In this document: positions 7,287 through 12,903 of the stretch, piece after piece
Numbering within the stretch: position 1 is the stretch's first letter
Layout of the letters: each line of letters starts with the position of its first letter
Source of the DNA: Dysgonamonadaceae bacterium
GTDB taxonomy: Bacteria > Bacteroidota > Bacteroidia > Bacteroidales > Azobacteroidaceae
Direction: 5' to 3'
DNA length: 14,565 bases
Assembly (NCBI GenBank): GCA_031260235.1
Contig: JAIRKG010000150.1
Location: forward strand, 1 to 14,565
Made by a program: the position numbers and the translations under genes
Notes under the pieces: generated by a model
The model's input: the letters and a program-made list of their open reading frames with translations, nothing else
Databases searched by the model: none
What the model was told of the DNA's origin: nothing

Positions 7287-8858
7287 TTAAACAAATAGAC
7301 TATCGTCTTTCATGTCCAATTCGTTTTTATCCATGTCAAAAAACCTATATTCCAGAAATCCCAATTTTTGATCGGGAATGATTTTCATACCCAGGGAATA
7401 TTTGAATTTCCATTTCCATTTCAAGGAATAAAATCCCTGATTGATGAAAGCTGCAATATAAGGATGTACATACATCTTGAATTTCTTTACTTTCAGCGTT
7501 GTTATGACGTCGTTTATTTTCTTTTCCAAATCGTCCACGAAAAGAATGGAAGATTTGATTTCCCCTTTTCCGAAGCAAGTCGGACAGACTTCTGCCGTAT
7601 TGAAGTCCATTACAGGTCTCACCCTTTTCCTGGTAATCTGCATCAAGCCGAATTTGCTAACTTGTAGAATATTATGTCTTGCCCTGTCGTTGGCCATCAA
7701 ACTACGCATGCGATCGAATAATTTCTGACGGTTATCAGATTCATGCATATCAATAAAATCAATGACAATAATTCCTCCCATGTCCCTGAGCCGTAATTGA
7801 CGGGCAATTTCTTCCGCCGCGGCGAGATTCACATCAATGGCTGTGTTTTCCTGTCCGGTATTCGAATTGGAACGGTTTCCGCTATTGACGTCAATAACGT
7901 GCATAGCTTCCGTGTGTTCGATGATTAGATAAGCTCCATTTTTGAAAGTAACATGTTGTCCAAAGATCGACTTAATTTGTTTCGTTATACCAAACTTGTC
8001 AAAAATAGGGAGATCCTCTTTGTAAAGTTCCACTATTTTTGTGTGATCGGGAGAAATTGTACCGACATAATCGCGAACTTCGTTATATACGTCGGGGTCA
8101 TTAATATATATATTTGTAAATGAGGGATTAAAAATATCCCTTAGCAAAGCGACAGTTCTTCCCGTTTCTTCATAAATCAGCGCAGGAACTTTGTGTTTGA
8201 TTACTTTAGTAATGCTATCTTCCCATCGTTTCACCAGCGTTTTTAATTCCAAATCCAATTCCGCGACACGTATTCCTTCTGCAGAAGTTCTGACGATGAC
8301 GGTGATATTCTTTGGTTTAATGCTTTGGATAAGTTGCTTGAGCCTTAATCTTTCTTCGCCTGATTTAATTTTCTGAGATACGGAAATTTTATCACCGAAC
8401 GGCATGGCAACCAAATAACGGCCTGCAAATGAAATTTCCGAAGTTAATCGAGGTCCTTTAGTTGAAATCGGCTCTTTCACGATTTGCACCAATATTTCAT
8501 CACCCTGTTTAAGAACATCAGCTATCAACCCATCCTTACTGATATCCGAAAGATGTGAAAATTTACTGAGGGACGTTGGCTTTTTTTTGTCAGAAAGCGT
8601 AGTTTTCAAGAATTTGTCCAATCGACTAAAGTTGGATCCTAAATCCTGATAGTGAAGAAATGCATCTTTTTTGTATCCGACATCCACGAATGCTGCGTTG
8701 AGTCCCGGCATCAACTTTTTGATTTTACCGAGATAGATATCACCCACTGAAAAGGAAATATTCCTCGCCTCTTTTTGAAATTCGACTAATTGTTTGTCTT
8801 CAAGGACGGCAATAGATATTTCCTTAGGTTGAACATCGATCACTAATTCGCTGGTCAC
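7287..8858 (-). CDS. rng: Ribonuclease G (RNase E/G family)
   Basis: An endoribonuclease for rRNA processing and mRNA decay. I choose a GTG start at 8858 (523 residues, beginning (V/M)TSELVIDVQPKEISIAVLE), which matches the usual family start. An ATG at 8900 adds 14 residues (MYAIYFASLN...) that read like leader sequence. An S1 RNA-binding domain lies near residues 35-120 (DIYLGKIKKLMPGLNAAFVD). The catalytic core has metal ligands Asp323 in HVIDVNSG and Asp367 in VIDFIDM. The zinc-link CPTC motif (Cys425 and Cys428) joins subunits. The long C-terminal scaffold of RNase E is absent, so it is the RNase G form. It lies last in the HU, AURKAIP1/COX24-like, rng cluster. Confidence 0.95.
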   Translation of the reverse strand: MTSELVIDVQPKEISIAVLEDKQLVEFQKEARNISFSVGDIYLGKIKKLMPGLNAAFVDVGYKKDAFLHYQDLGSNFSRLDKFLKTTLSDKKKPTSLSKFSHLSDISKDGLIADVLKQGDEILVQIVKEPISTKGPRLTSEISFAGRYLVAMPFGDKISVSQKIKSGEERLRLKQLIQSIKPKNITVIVRTSAEGIRVAELDLELKTLVKRWEDSITKVIKHKVPALIYEETGRTVALLRDIFNPSFTNIYINDPDVYNEVRDYVGTISPDHTKIVELYKEDLPIFDKFGITKQIKSIFGQHVTFKNGAYLIIEHTEAMHVIDVNSGNRSNSNTGQENTAIDVNLAAAEEIARQLRLRDMGGIIVIDFIDMHESDNRQKLFDRMRSLMANDRARHNILQVSKFGLMQITRKRVRPVMDFNTAEVCPTCFGKGEIKSSILFVDDLEKKINDVITTLKVKKFKMYVHPYIAAFINQGFYSLKWKWKFKYSLGMKIIPDQKLGFLEYRFFDMDKNELDMKDDSLFV

Positions 8859-8974
8859 AATACTTTTTTGATTTAGAGATGCAAAATAAATAGCATACAA
8901 CCGAATTGCTTCACCACTCTGCGAAGTAAAACTTTTTATTTTACATCATTTCGTTTTTAATAATTAATAAATAC

Positions 8975-9019
8975 TTAAAGGTTAAAAGTGCGACGAAAAA
9001 TTGCACATTTAACCTTTAA
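8975..9019. terminator. 17-bp hairpin between the AURKAIP1/COX24-like gene and rng
   Basis: The arm 8975-8991 (TTAAAGGTTAAAAGTGC) pairs with 9003-9019 with one mismatch in 17, around an 11-base loop. It lies 28 bases past the stop of the small basic-protein gene and about 116 bases before the rng start. A T-run is not obvious on the minus strand, so it may be a weak terminator, an attenuator or an RNA-processing site. Given its position it could set the ratio of HU and ribosomal-type protein to RNase G. Confidence 0.5.
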
Positions 9020-9047
9020 TTTGCATTTTTGAAAATAAAGAACAAGC

Positions 9048-9140
9048 TTACTTCTTTTTCTTATGTCTGTTCTTTCTTAGTCTTTTTTTGCGTTTGTGCG
9101 TAGACATTTTGTGCCTCTTTCTTTTTTTTCCACTTGGCAT
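9048..9140 (-). CDS. AURKAIP1/COX24 domain-containing small basic protein
   Basis: A 30-residue ORF beginning MPSGKKRKRHKMSTHKRKKR and ending LRKNRHKKKK. The composition is almost entirely Lys, Arg and His, with the K-M-x-x-H-K-(R/K)-K-K-R-L-R-K pattern. This is the family annotated in Bacteroidota as AURKAIP1/COX24 domain proteins, related to the mitochondrial ribosomal protein mS38 C-terminus. Such peptides bind rRNA, so a ribosomal role is the natural inference. It starts 27 bases after the HU stop, and this position between HU and rng is conserved in the phylum as I know it. There is no Shine-Dalgarno sequence. Confidence 0.85.
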   Translation of the reverse strand: MPSGKKRKRHKMSTHKRKKRLRKNRHKKKK

Positions 9141-9167
9141 TTTTGTACTGAATTTAATAAACAATAA

Positions 9168-9467
9168 TTATTTTTTTATTTTGCCGGCTAAGTTCTTTCT
9201 CAATGTTTCGCTGAAATATTGAGATGGTTTAAAGGTTGGCACATAACGTTCGGGGATAATGATAGTCGTTTCGTTTTTAATGTGACGAGCTGCTTTAGAT
9301 GCTCTTTTCTTCACGACAAACGATCCGAAGCCTCTCAGATACACATTTTTTCCACTGTTCATAGAACTCATCACTTCTTCCATGAATCCTTCAACTGCCG
9401 TCAGAATACTGACTTTCTCAATACCGGTTTTTTTTGCAATTGCATTTACAATATCTGCTTTTGTCAT
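9168..9467 (-). CDS. HU/IHF-family DNA-binding protein
   Basis: A 99-residue nucleoid protein that bends DNA as a dimer. It starts MTKADIVNAIAKKTGIEK and contains the hallmark RGFGSFVVKKRASKAAR (45-61), followed by the beta-arm with IPERYVPTFKPS (71-82), where the intercalating Pro usually lies, and a C-terminal helix SQYFSETLRKNL. Length and motifs are normal. It is the first gene of a minus-strand cluster with the small AURKAIP1/COX24-like gene and rng, and is divergent from mutY. Whether it behaves as HU or IHF cannot be decided from sequence alone. Confidence 0.95.
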   Translation of the reverse strand: MTKADIVNAIAKKTGIEKVSILTAVEGFMEEVMSSMNSGKNVYLRGFGSFVVKKRASKAARHIKNETTIIIPERYVPTFKPSQYFSETLRKNLAGKIKK

Positions 9468-9499
9468 AACTATAAATTTATTAAATTAATTTTGGACTG

Positions 9500-9507
9500 C
9501 AAATATA
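9500..9507 (-). promoter_or_regulatory. -7 box for HU-like gene
   Basis: TATATTTG on the minus strand, 33 bases upstream of the HU ATG, matches TAnnTTTG and is the same octamer, at nearly the same distance, as the box in front of dnaN. The upstream stretch is A/T-tract rich rather than carrying a clear TTG. Confidence 0.45.
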
Positions 9508-9581
9508 AAGGTAAATATTTAAAATAAAAAAAAATATCAAAATTTTTTTGAGAAAATATGATTTATCATGGAATATCTACT

Positions 9582-9589
9582 TATTTTTG
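9582..9589 (+). promoter_or_regulatory. -7 box for mutY
   Basis: TATTTTTG fits TAnnTTTG and lies 9 bases before the ATG at 9599, implying an almost leaderless message. The only nearby TTTG is 31 bases upstream, too far for a standard -33, so the call is weak. It does argue against translation starting at the upstream in-frame TTG (9548). Confidence 0.3.
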
Positions 9590-9598
9590 TATTTTAGT

Positions 9599-10723
9599 AT
9601 GGAAAATTACCGATTTATTAGGGAAAAAATTTTGGATTGGTACGAAATTCATAAACGTATTTTGCCATGGAGGGATATTACCGACCCTTATAAGATTTGG
9701 ATTTCGGAAATTATTTTGCAGCAAACGAGAGTGGCGCAAGGTTTGGAATATTACAACCGATTTATCGAACGCTTTCCGGATGTTCATGCTTTGGCGGTTG
9801 CCGAAGAACAGGATGTTTTGAAATATTGGCAAGGTTTGGGTTATTATTCCCGTGCAAGGAATCTTCACGCGGCTGCACGGAGTATTGAAACTCATTACGG
9901 AGGGGAATTCCCTCAAAATTACGAATTGATTTTATCTTTAAAAGGTATTGGGGAATATACTGCCGCCGCCGTTGCTTCTTTTGCATTCAATTTGCCGTGG
10001 CCTGTGGTTGATGGAAATGTTTTCCGGTTTTTATCAAGGTTTTTCGGAATAGACGAACCGATTGATACCTTAAAAGGTAAAAAACATTTCACGGAATTGG
10101 CAGACCGATTGATGGATAAACGTCAAGCAGGTCTTTTTAATCAGGCAATTATGGAATTTGGCGCATTGCAATGCGTTCCGGTTTTGCCCGCTTGCGGGGA
10201 ATGTCCTTTAGCGGCGTATTGTTTGGCAAACATGCAGGGCAAAATATCCGAATTTCCGGTCAAACAGAACAGGACAAAAATAAAGGAAGTGTATCTTAAT
10301 TATTTTTATATTCATTCGGGCGAATTTATTTTCTTAAAAAAAAGAGAAGGAAAAGGAATTTGGCAGAATTTATATGAATTTCCTTCGGTAGAATCGGAGA
10401 TTCCTTTGGAATTTGAAGATTTGGTCAAGCATAAAGATTTTCAGGCGCTCTTTCTTGATAGTACCCATCATTCCGCACTCAATGCTGAATCCTCCAATAC
10501 ATCCTTAATCTTCAAGTTATTAATAAAAAAACGCAAGCACGTTTTGACACACCGGATTCTTTATGCTAACTTTTATGAAGTTTCAGTCGAAAATGAATTG
10601 GTGTTAAGCAAATATAAAAAAATAATGCGGAGTGAAGTCGAAGAATATCCGACTCATCGGTTAATGCAAAGTTTTTTTGAAAAATTTCATCTGTTACTTG
10701 CTTGTGTCCTGTTTTTTGTCTAA
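9599..10723 (+). CDS. mutY: Adenine DNA glycosylase (A/G-specific)
   Basis: It removes adenine mispaired with 8-oxoguanine, preventing G:C to T:A mutations. From the ATG at 9599 the protein is 374 residues. It shows SEIILQQTRV with catalytic Glu37, the helix-hairpin-helix LKGIGEYTAAAVASFA (114-129), and catalytic Asp138 in VVDGNVFRF. The [4Fe-4S] ligands are Cys192, Cys199, Cys202 and Cys208 (C-x6-C-x2-C-x5-C). The C-terminal part (about 230 on) is the Nudix-like 8-oxoG recognition domain with KHVLTHRILYANFYEV. A frame extension to a TTG at 9548 (MRKYDLSWNI...) lies over the promoter and is rejected. The last residues HLLLACVLFFV are encoded by DNA that also holds the ssb promoter. Confidence 0.96.
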   Translation: MENYRFIREKILDWYEIHKRILPWRDITDPYKIWISEIILQQTRVAQGLEYYNRFIERFPDVHALAVAEEQDVLKYWQGLGYYSRARNLHAAARSIETHYGGEFPQNYELILSLKGIGEYTAAAVASFAFNLPWPVVDGNVFRFLSRFFGIDEPIDTLKGKKHFTELADRLMDKRQAGLFNQAIMEFGALQCVPVLPACGECPLAAYCLANMQGKISEFPVKQNRTKIKEVYLNYFYIHSGEFIFLKKREGKGIWQNLYEFPSVESEIPLEFEDLVKHKDFQALFLDSTHHSALNAESSNTSLIFKLLIKKRKHVLTHRILYANFYEVSVENELVLSKYKKIMRSEVEEYPTHRLMQSFFEKFHLLLACVLFFV

Positions 10724-10728
10724 ATTTG
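10698..10728 (+). promoter_or_regulatory. Promoter for ssb-gldE, inside the mutY 3' end
   Basis: TTG (10698-10700), a 20-base spacer and TAAATTTG (10721-10728) match the Bacteroidota promoter pattern closely. The mutY stop codon TAA forms the first bases of the -7 box. Transcription would start near 10735. ssb can thus be expressed independently of mutY. Confidence 0.6.
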
Positions 10729-10777
10729 TCCCTTACTCAAAAACTTAATCGTAATCACATTTTAAAAATTTATATAG

Positions 10778-11263
10778 ATGTCAGTCAACAAAATTATTTT
10801 ATTAGGAAATGTGGGGAAAGACCCCGAAGTACGTTATTTTGATAATGGCGGCGCAGTTGCTAATTTTTCCTTAGCGACTACCGAAAAAGGTTATACCGCC
10901 GCGAATGGAACGCAGGTGCCTGACCGCACGGAATGGCACAATATTGTTTTATGGAGGGGTTTAGCGGAAATTGCCGAAAAGTATGTAAAAAAAGGATCTA
11001 AAATTTATGTAGAAGGTAAAATCCGCACCCGTTCTTATGATGATACGGCCGGTAATAAACGGTATATTACCGAAGTTTGGGGAGATAATATGGAATTGTT
11101 GGACAAGAAACCCGATGGACCTGGAGCGGTTCCATTTCCTCAACCGCCTTCGGTAAAACAGGCTTCGGCACAATCGGCCGCGCAACTTTCAAAACAACCA
11201 TCGGAAGAAATTCAGGAATCGACACTTCCTTCGGAAGAACCGGGGAATGACCTGCCATTCTAA
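10778..11263 (+). CDS. ssb: Single-stranded DNA-binding protein
   Basis: A 161-residue SSB. The OB fold covers about residues 1-112, starting MSVNKIILLGNVGKDPEVRY and including the strand block TEWHNIVLWRGLAEIAEKYVKKGSKIYVEGK spread over 47-78. A low-complexity Gln/Ser/Pro-rich linker follows, then the acidic C-terminal tip ending DLPF that recruits partner proteins. Length and tip are typical. It lies between mutY and gldE, as is usual in Bacteroidota. Its stop codon is the only stop separating it from gldE, which is in the same reading frame. Confidence 0.97.
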   Translation: MSVNKIILLGNVGKDPEVRYFDNGGAVANFSLATTEKGYTAANGTQVPDRTEWHNIVLWRGLAEIAEKYVKKGSKIYVEGKIRTRSYDDTAGNKRYITEVWGDNMELLDKKPDGPGAVPFPQPPSVKQASAQSAAQLSKQPSEEIQESTLPSEEPGNDLPF

Positions 11264-11279
11264 TTTTACGAATTAAAAA

Positions 11280-11301
11280 TTAAGAATTTTTTAGTTCTTA
11301 A
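11280..11301 (+). other. Small hairpin between ssb and gldE
   Basis: TTAAGAA (11280-11286) pairs with TTCTTAA (11295-11301) around an 8-base T-rich loop. It is AU-only apart from one pair on each side and lacks a following T-run, so it is at best a weak attenuator of gldE. It lies at the place where the N-terminal part of gldE appears to be missing. Confidence 0.3.
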
Positions 11302-11311
11302 CCCTCTCATC

Positions 11312-12106
11312 GTGAAACTTTTCTATAGAAAAAAATCCGACGTTTCCGTCGATGAATTATCCAAAGCGCTCGAATTAACTTCCGACGAACTGACGGAAGA
11401 GAAAGAAATGCTGGAAGGAATCATCGGTTTATATAATAAAACGGTGGTTGAAATTATGACTTCCCGCAGGGACGTTGCCGATTTGGATATTAAAACAAGT
11501 TTCAAAGACGTGTTGAAATATGTTGTGGAAGTAGGATATTCGCGAATTCCTGTTTATTCCGGAAATATAGATAATATAAAAGGAATACTGTATATCAAAG
11601 ATTTATTGCCTTATTTGGATAAACAGTCCGAATTTCGTTGGCAAGACCTGGTTCGTCCGACATATTTTGTTCCCGAAAATAAAGAGATTGACGATTTGCT
11701 GGAAGAATTTAGAACGACTAAAACGCACTTGGCTGTGGTCGTAGATGAATTTGGCGGAACTTTGGGCATTGTTACAATGGAAGATATTTTAGAAGAAATT
11801 GTAGGCGAAATCAGCGACGAATACGATGACGAAGAAGATTTGAAATACATGCGGCTTGCCGACGGTTCATATATTTTCGACGCAAAAATATTGCTGATTG
11901 ATTTTTTCCGTGTGACCGGATTAGACCAAAAATTGTTTGGTAAATTAACGAATGATGTAGACACGCTGGCCGGATTGATTTTGGAAATAAAAGAGGATTT
12001 TCCGGAAAAAAAAGAAATTATCAAGTATGGAAATTTTTCTTTCCAAATTATTGAAATGGACAGGAAACGGATTTTGAAAGTTAAATTTACAAAACATGAA
12101 GAATAA
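11312..12106 (+). CDS. gldE: GldE-like CBS/CorC-HlyC protein lacking the DUF21 membrane domain
   Basis: A 264-residue protein matching the cytoplasmic half of GldE, the gliding-motility-associated relative of CorC/HlyC proteins. It shows VDELSKALELTSDELTEEKE, then two CBS motifs (about 46-105 and 110-165, the second with VVVDEFGGTLGIVTMEDILEEIVGEISDEYD) and the transporter-associated domain (about 180-260). Full-length GldE is usually above 400 residues with an N-terminal DUF21 region of several membrane helices; none is encoded here. The start is an unusual GTG; upstream in-frame codons back to the ssb stop would read FYELKIKNFLVLNPLIVKLF, perhaps the last trace of a membrane helix. It is probably an N-terminally deleted gene, soluble if made. 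Its role is uncertain; gldD follows as a stub. Confidence 0.85.
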   Translation: MKLFYRKKSDVSVDELSKALELTSDELTEEKEMLEGIIGLYNKTVVEIMTSRRDVADLDIKTSFKDVLKYVVEVGYSRIPVYSGNIDNIKGILYIKDLLPYLDKQSEFRWQDLVRPTYFVPENKEIDDLLEEFRTTKTHLAVVVDEFGGTLGIVTMEDILEEIVGEISDEYDDEEDLKYMRLADGSYIFDAKILLIDFFRVTGLDQKLFGKLTNDVDTLAGLILEIKEDFPEKKEIIKYGNFSFQIIEMDRKRILKVKFTKHEE

Positions 12107-12173
12107 AATTTTGTTATTCGCGTTTACAATTATTTTTTCTTCCTATTCTTCGGGCTTTCGCCCCCACAATTGA
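12096..12173 (+). pseudogene. gldD: gldD remnant: signal-peptide stub
   Basis: An ATG overlapping the gldE 3' end by 11 bases opens a 25-codon frame, MKNKILLFAFTIIFSSYSSG then FRPHN and stop. The first 16 residues look like a lipoprotein signal peptide (Lys-Asn-Lys then hydrophobic, then FSS). In Bacteroidota gldD, a lipoprotein gene, normally follows and overlaps gldE. Exactly where a lipobox Cys would come, the sequence turns into a copy of the interspersed repeat (about 12142-12175), which supplies the remaining residues and the stop. No GldD domain sequence is found downstream. I infer that gldD was cut and its body lost. The identification rests on position and signal-peptide character only. 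Confidence 0.5.
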
Positions 12174-12175
12174 CG
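12147..12175 (-). repeat. Repeat copy 1 (diverged), at the gldD break
   Basis: On the minus strand it reads CGTCAATTGTGGGGGCGAAA then GCCCGAAG, matching copy 6 apart from small insertions. A weak match continues to 12142. It marks the end of recognisable gldD sequence. Confidence 0.6.
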
Positions 12176-12184
12176 CCCCGCCCC

Positions 12185-12212
12185 CGTCATTGCGAGCGGC
12201 GAAGCAATCCAG
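12185..12212 (+). repeat. Repeat copy 2
   Basis: CGTCATTGCGAGCGGCGAAG followed by CAATCCAG. The short form without the inner GGGC/GCCC hairpin; ATTGC and GCAAT form the outer stem. Confidence 0.85.
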
Positions 12213-12221
12213 AAAAAAGAG

Positions 12222-12257
12222 CGTCATTGCGAACTGTGAAGCAGTGAAGCAATCCAG
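12222..12257 (+). repeat. Repeat copy 3
   Basis: CGTCATTGCGAACTGTGAAG then CAGTGAAGCAATCCAG. The interior is altered and contains a tandem doubling (TGAAGCAG/TGAAGCAA). Confidence 0.8.
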
Positions 12258-12293
12258 TACTTCAACCGCCTCTCCCTATTAAAAATTAATCCT

Positions 12294-12368
12294 GCGGGGG
12301 AAGTCTCCCCCCCGCTCCAGCCGCCTGCGGCGGGCTTCCGCTTCCCCCTCTGCGGGGGACACCCCCGC
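12294..12368. other. GC-rich serial hairpins
   Basis: Three hairpins lie in a row: GCGGGGG/CCCCCGC (12294-12300 with 12309-12315), CCGCC-TGC-GGCGG (12321-12333), and a perfect GCGGGGG-ACA-CCCCCGC (12352-12368). The first and third use the same 7-bp stem. They could stop transcription or simply be part of a larger repeated unit. No gene is visible here. Confidence 0.65.
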
Positions 12369-12392
12369 AACGCCCCCGTCACTGCCCATCCC

Positions 12393-12427
12393 CGTCATTG
12401 CGAGGGCGGATGCCCGAAGCAATCCAG
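12393..12427 (+). repeat. Repeat copy 4
   Basis: CGTCATTGCGAGGGCGGATG then CCCGAAGCAATCCAG. The inner stem is GGGC/GCCC with loop GGAT. A partial left end (CGTCACTGCCCATCC) precedes it near 12377. Confidence 0.85.
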
Positions 12428-12456
12428 CAAAACCCCCCTCTGCATCATTACAATTC

Positions 12457-12486
12457 CTGGATTGCTTCGCTTCGCTCGCAATGACG
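12457..12486 (-). repeat. Repeat copy 5 (inverted)
   Basis: On the plus strand it reads CTGGATTGCTTCGCTTCGCT then CGCAATGACG, the exact inverse of the short form with a doubled GAAGC unit. Confidence 0.85.
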
Positions 12487-12509
12487 AAGTGGGGTCACAA
12501 AACCGCCGC

Positions 12510-12545
12510 CGTCACCCGGAGCCGCGTAGCGGCGCGGCAATCCGG
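12510..12545 (+). repeat. Repeat variant (CACCCGGAG form)
   Basis: CGTCACCCGGAGCCGCGTAG then CGGCGCGGCAATCCGG. Both ends differ from the main type in a matching way: CCGGA at the left pairs with TCCGG at the right. The interior is a separate hairpin (GCCGCG-TA-GCGGCG-like). Confidence 0.7.
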
Positions 12546-12561
12546 TAAACAGAACCGTACA

Positions 12562-12595
12562 CGTCATTGCGAGGGCAAAGCCCGAAGCAATCCAG
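12562..12595 (+). repeat. Repeat copy 6
   Basis: CGTCATTGCGAGGGCAAAGC then CCGAAGCAATCCAG. The inner stem is GGGC-AAA-GCCC. This is a good reference copy for the family in this window. Confidence 0.85.
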
Positions 12596-12707
12596 CCTCC
12601 TCTTTCGAGAAAAGGACAATCTCCTTTTAAATGGGAAAAGCCCAACTCAATTTTTATCTTCCTGTTTTTTAAAAGATTCTCCTTTTGATGCCCCGTAACT
12701 GTTTTTT

Positions 12708-12740
12708 CGGATTGCTTCGGGCTTTGCCCTCCGGGTGACG
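12708..12740 (-). repeat. Repeat variant (CACCCGGAG form, inverted)
   Basis: On the minus strand it has the CGTCACCCGGAG left end, the GGGC-AAA-GCCC inner hairpin and GAAGCAATCCG at the right end. It combines the interior of copy 6 with the ends of the CACCCGGAG variant. Confidence 0.75.
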
Positions 12741-12775
12741 AAACTGCATCCCCAACTCGTAACTCGCAACTTTCA

Positions 12776-12808
12776 TTGCTATTCTTTCAAAAGTTTTTTG
12801 TACCTTTG
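12776..12808 (+). promoter_or_regulatory. Promoter for tnaA
   Basis: TTG (12776-12778), a 22-base spacer and TACCTTTG (12801-12808) match the Bacteroidota promoter pattern; TACCTTTG is the same octamer as in the psd/flippase inverted repeat. The start would be near 12815, leaving a leader of about 90 bases. That leader holds a nine-codon frame, MKLFSFDK and stop (12825-12851), without Trp. Confidence 0.6.
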
Positions 12809-12903
12809 GCAATTCGTTGTTCCTATGAAGTTGTTTTCTTTCGATAAATAGATATAACAAATAATTTTACAGAGAAATAAATTTAATTAATAAAACAAAA
12901 AAT

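Larger units (their letters stand above)
12142..12740. repeat. Cluster of interspersed palindromic repeats (non-coding region gldE to tnaA)
   Basis: The roughly 730 bases between the gldD stub and tnaA hold no credible gene. They carry a cluster of about 28-36-base imperfect palindromes in both orientations. The left end is GTCATTGCGAG or GTCACCCGGAG and the right end GAAGCAATCCAG or a close variant. Several copies have an inner GGGC-loop-GCCC hairpin with variable loop. Frames through them give the spurious peptide text ERSEAIQ that is often mis-annotated as protein. The stretch is much richer in G+C than its neighbours. Confidence 0.85.

Noticed and set aside
9548..9598. TTG start adding 17 residues to MutY
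   Set aside because: The extension is AT-rich and overlaps a -7 box; the ATG at 9599 puts the catalytic and cluster residues at the positions standard for MutY.
12448..12645. Minus-strand frame of 65 codons ending in ...CERSEAIQEL
   Set aside because: It is translation of the palindromic repeats; the ERSEAIQ text is a known by-product of this repeat family, not a protein.
12142..12740. Possible CRISPR array
   Set aside because: Copies are in both orientations, unequally spaced, internally variable and without uniform spacers; no cas genes are present.
12669..12860. 63-codon minus-strand frame upstream of tnaA
   Set aside because: It crosses the tnaA promoter and an inverted repeat copy (EGKARSNP text is repeat-derived).
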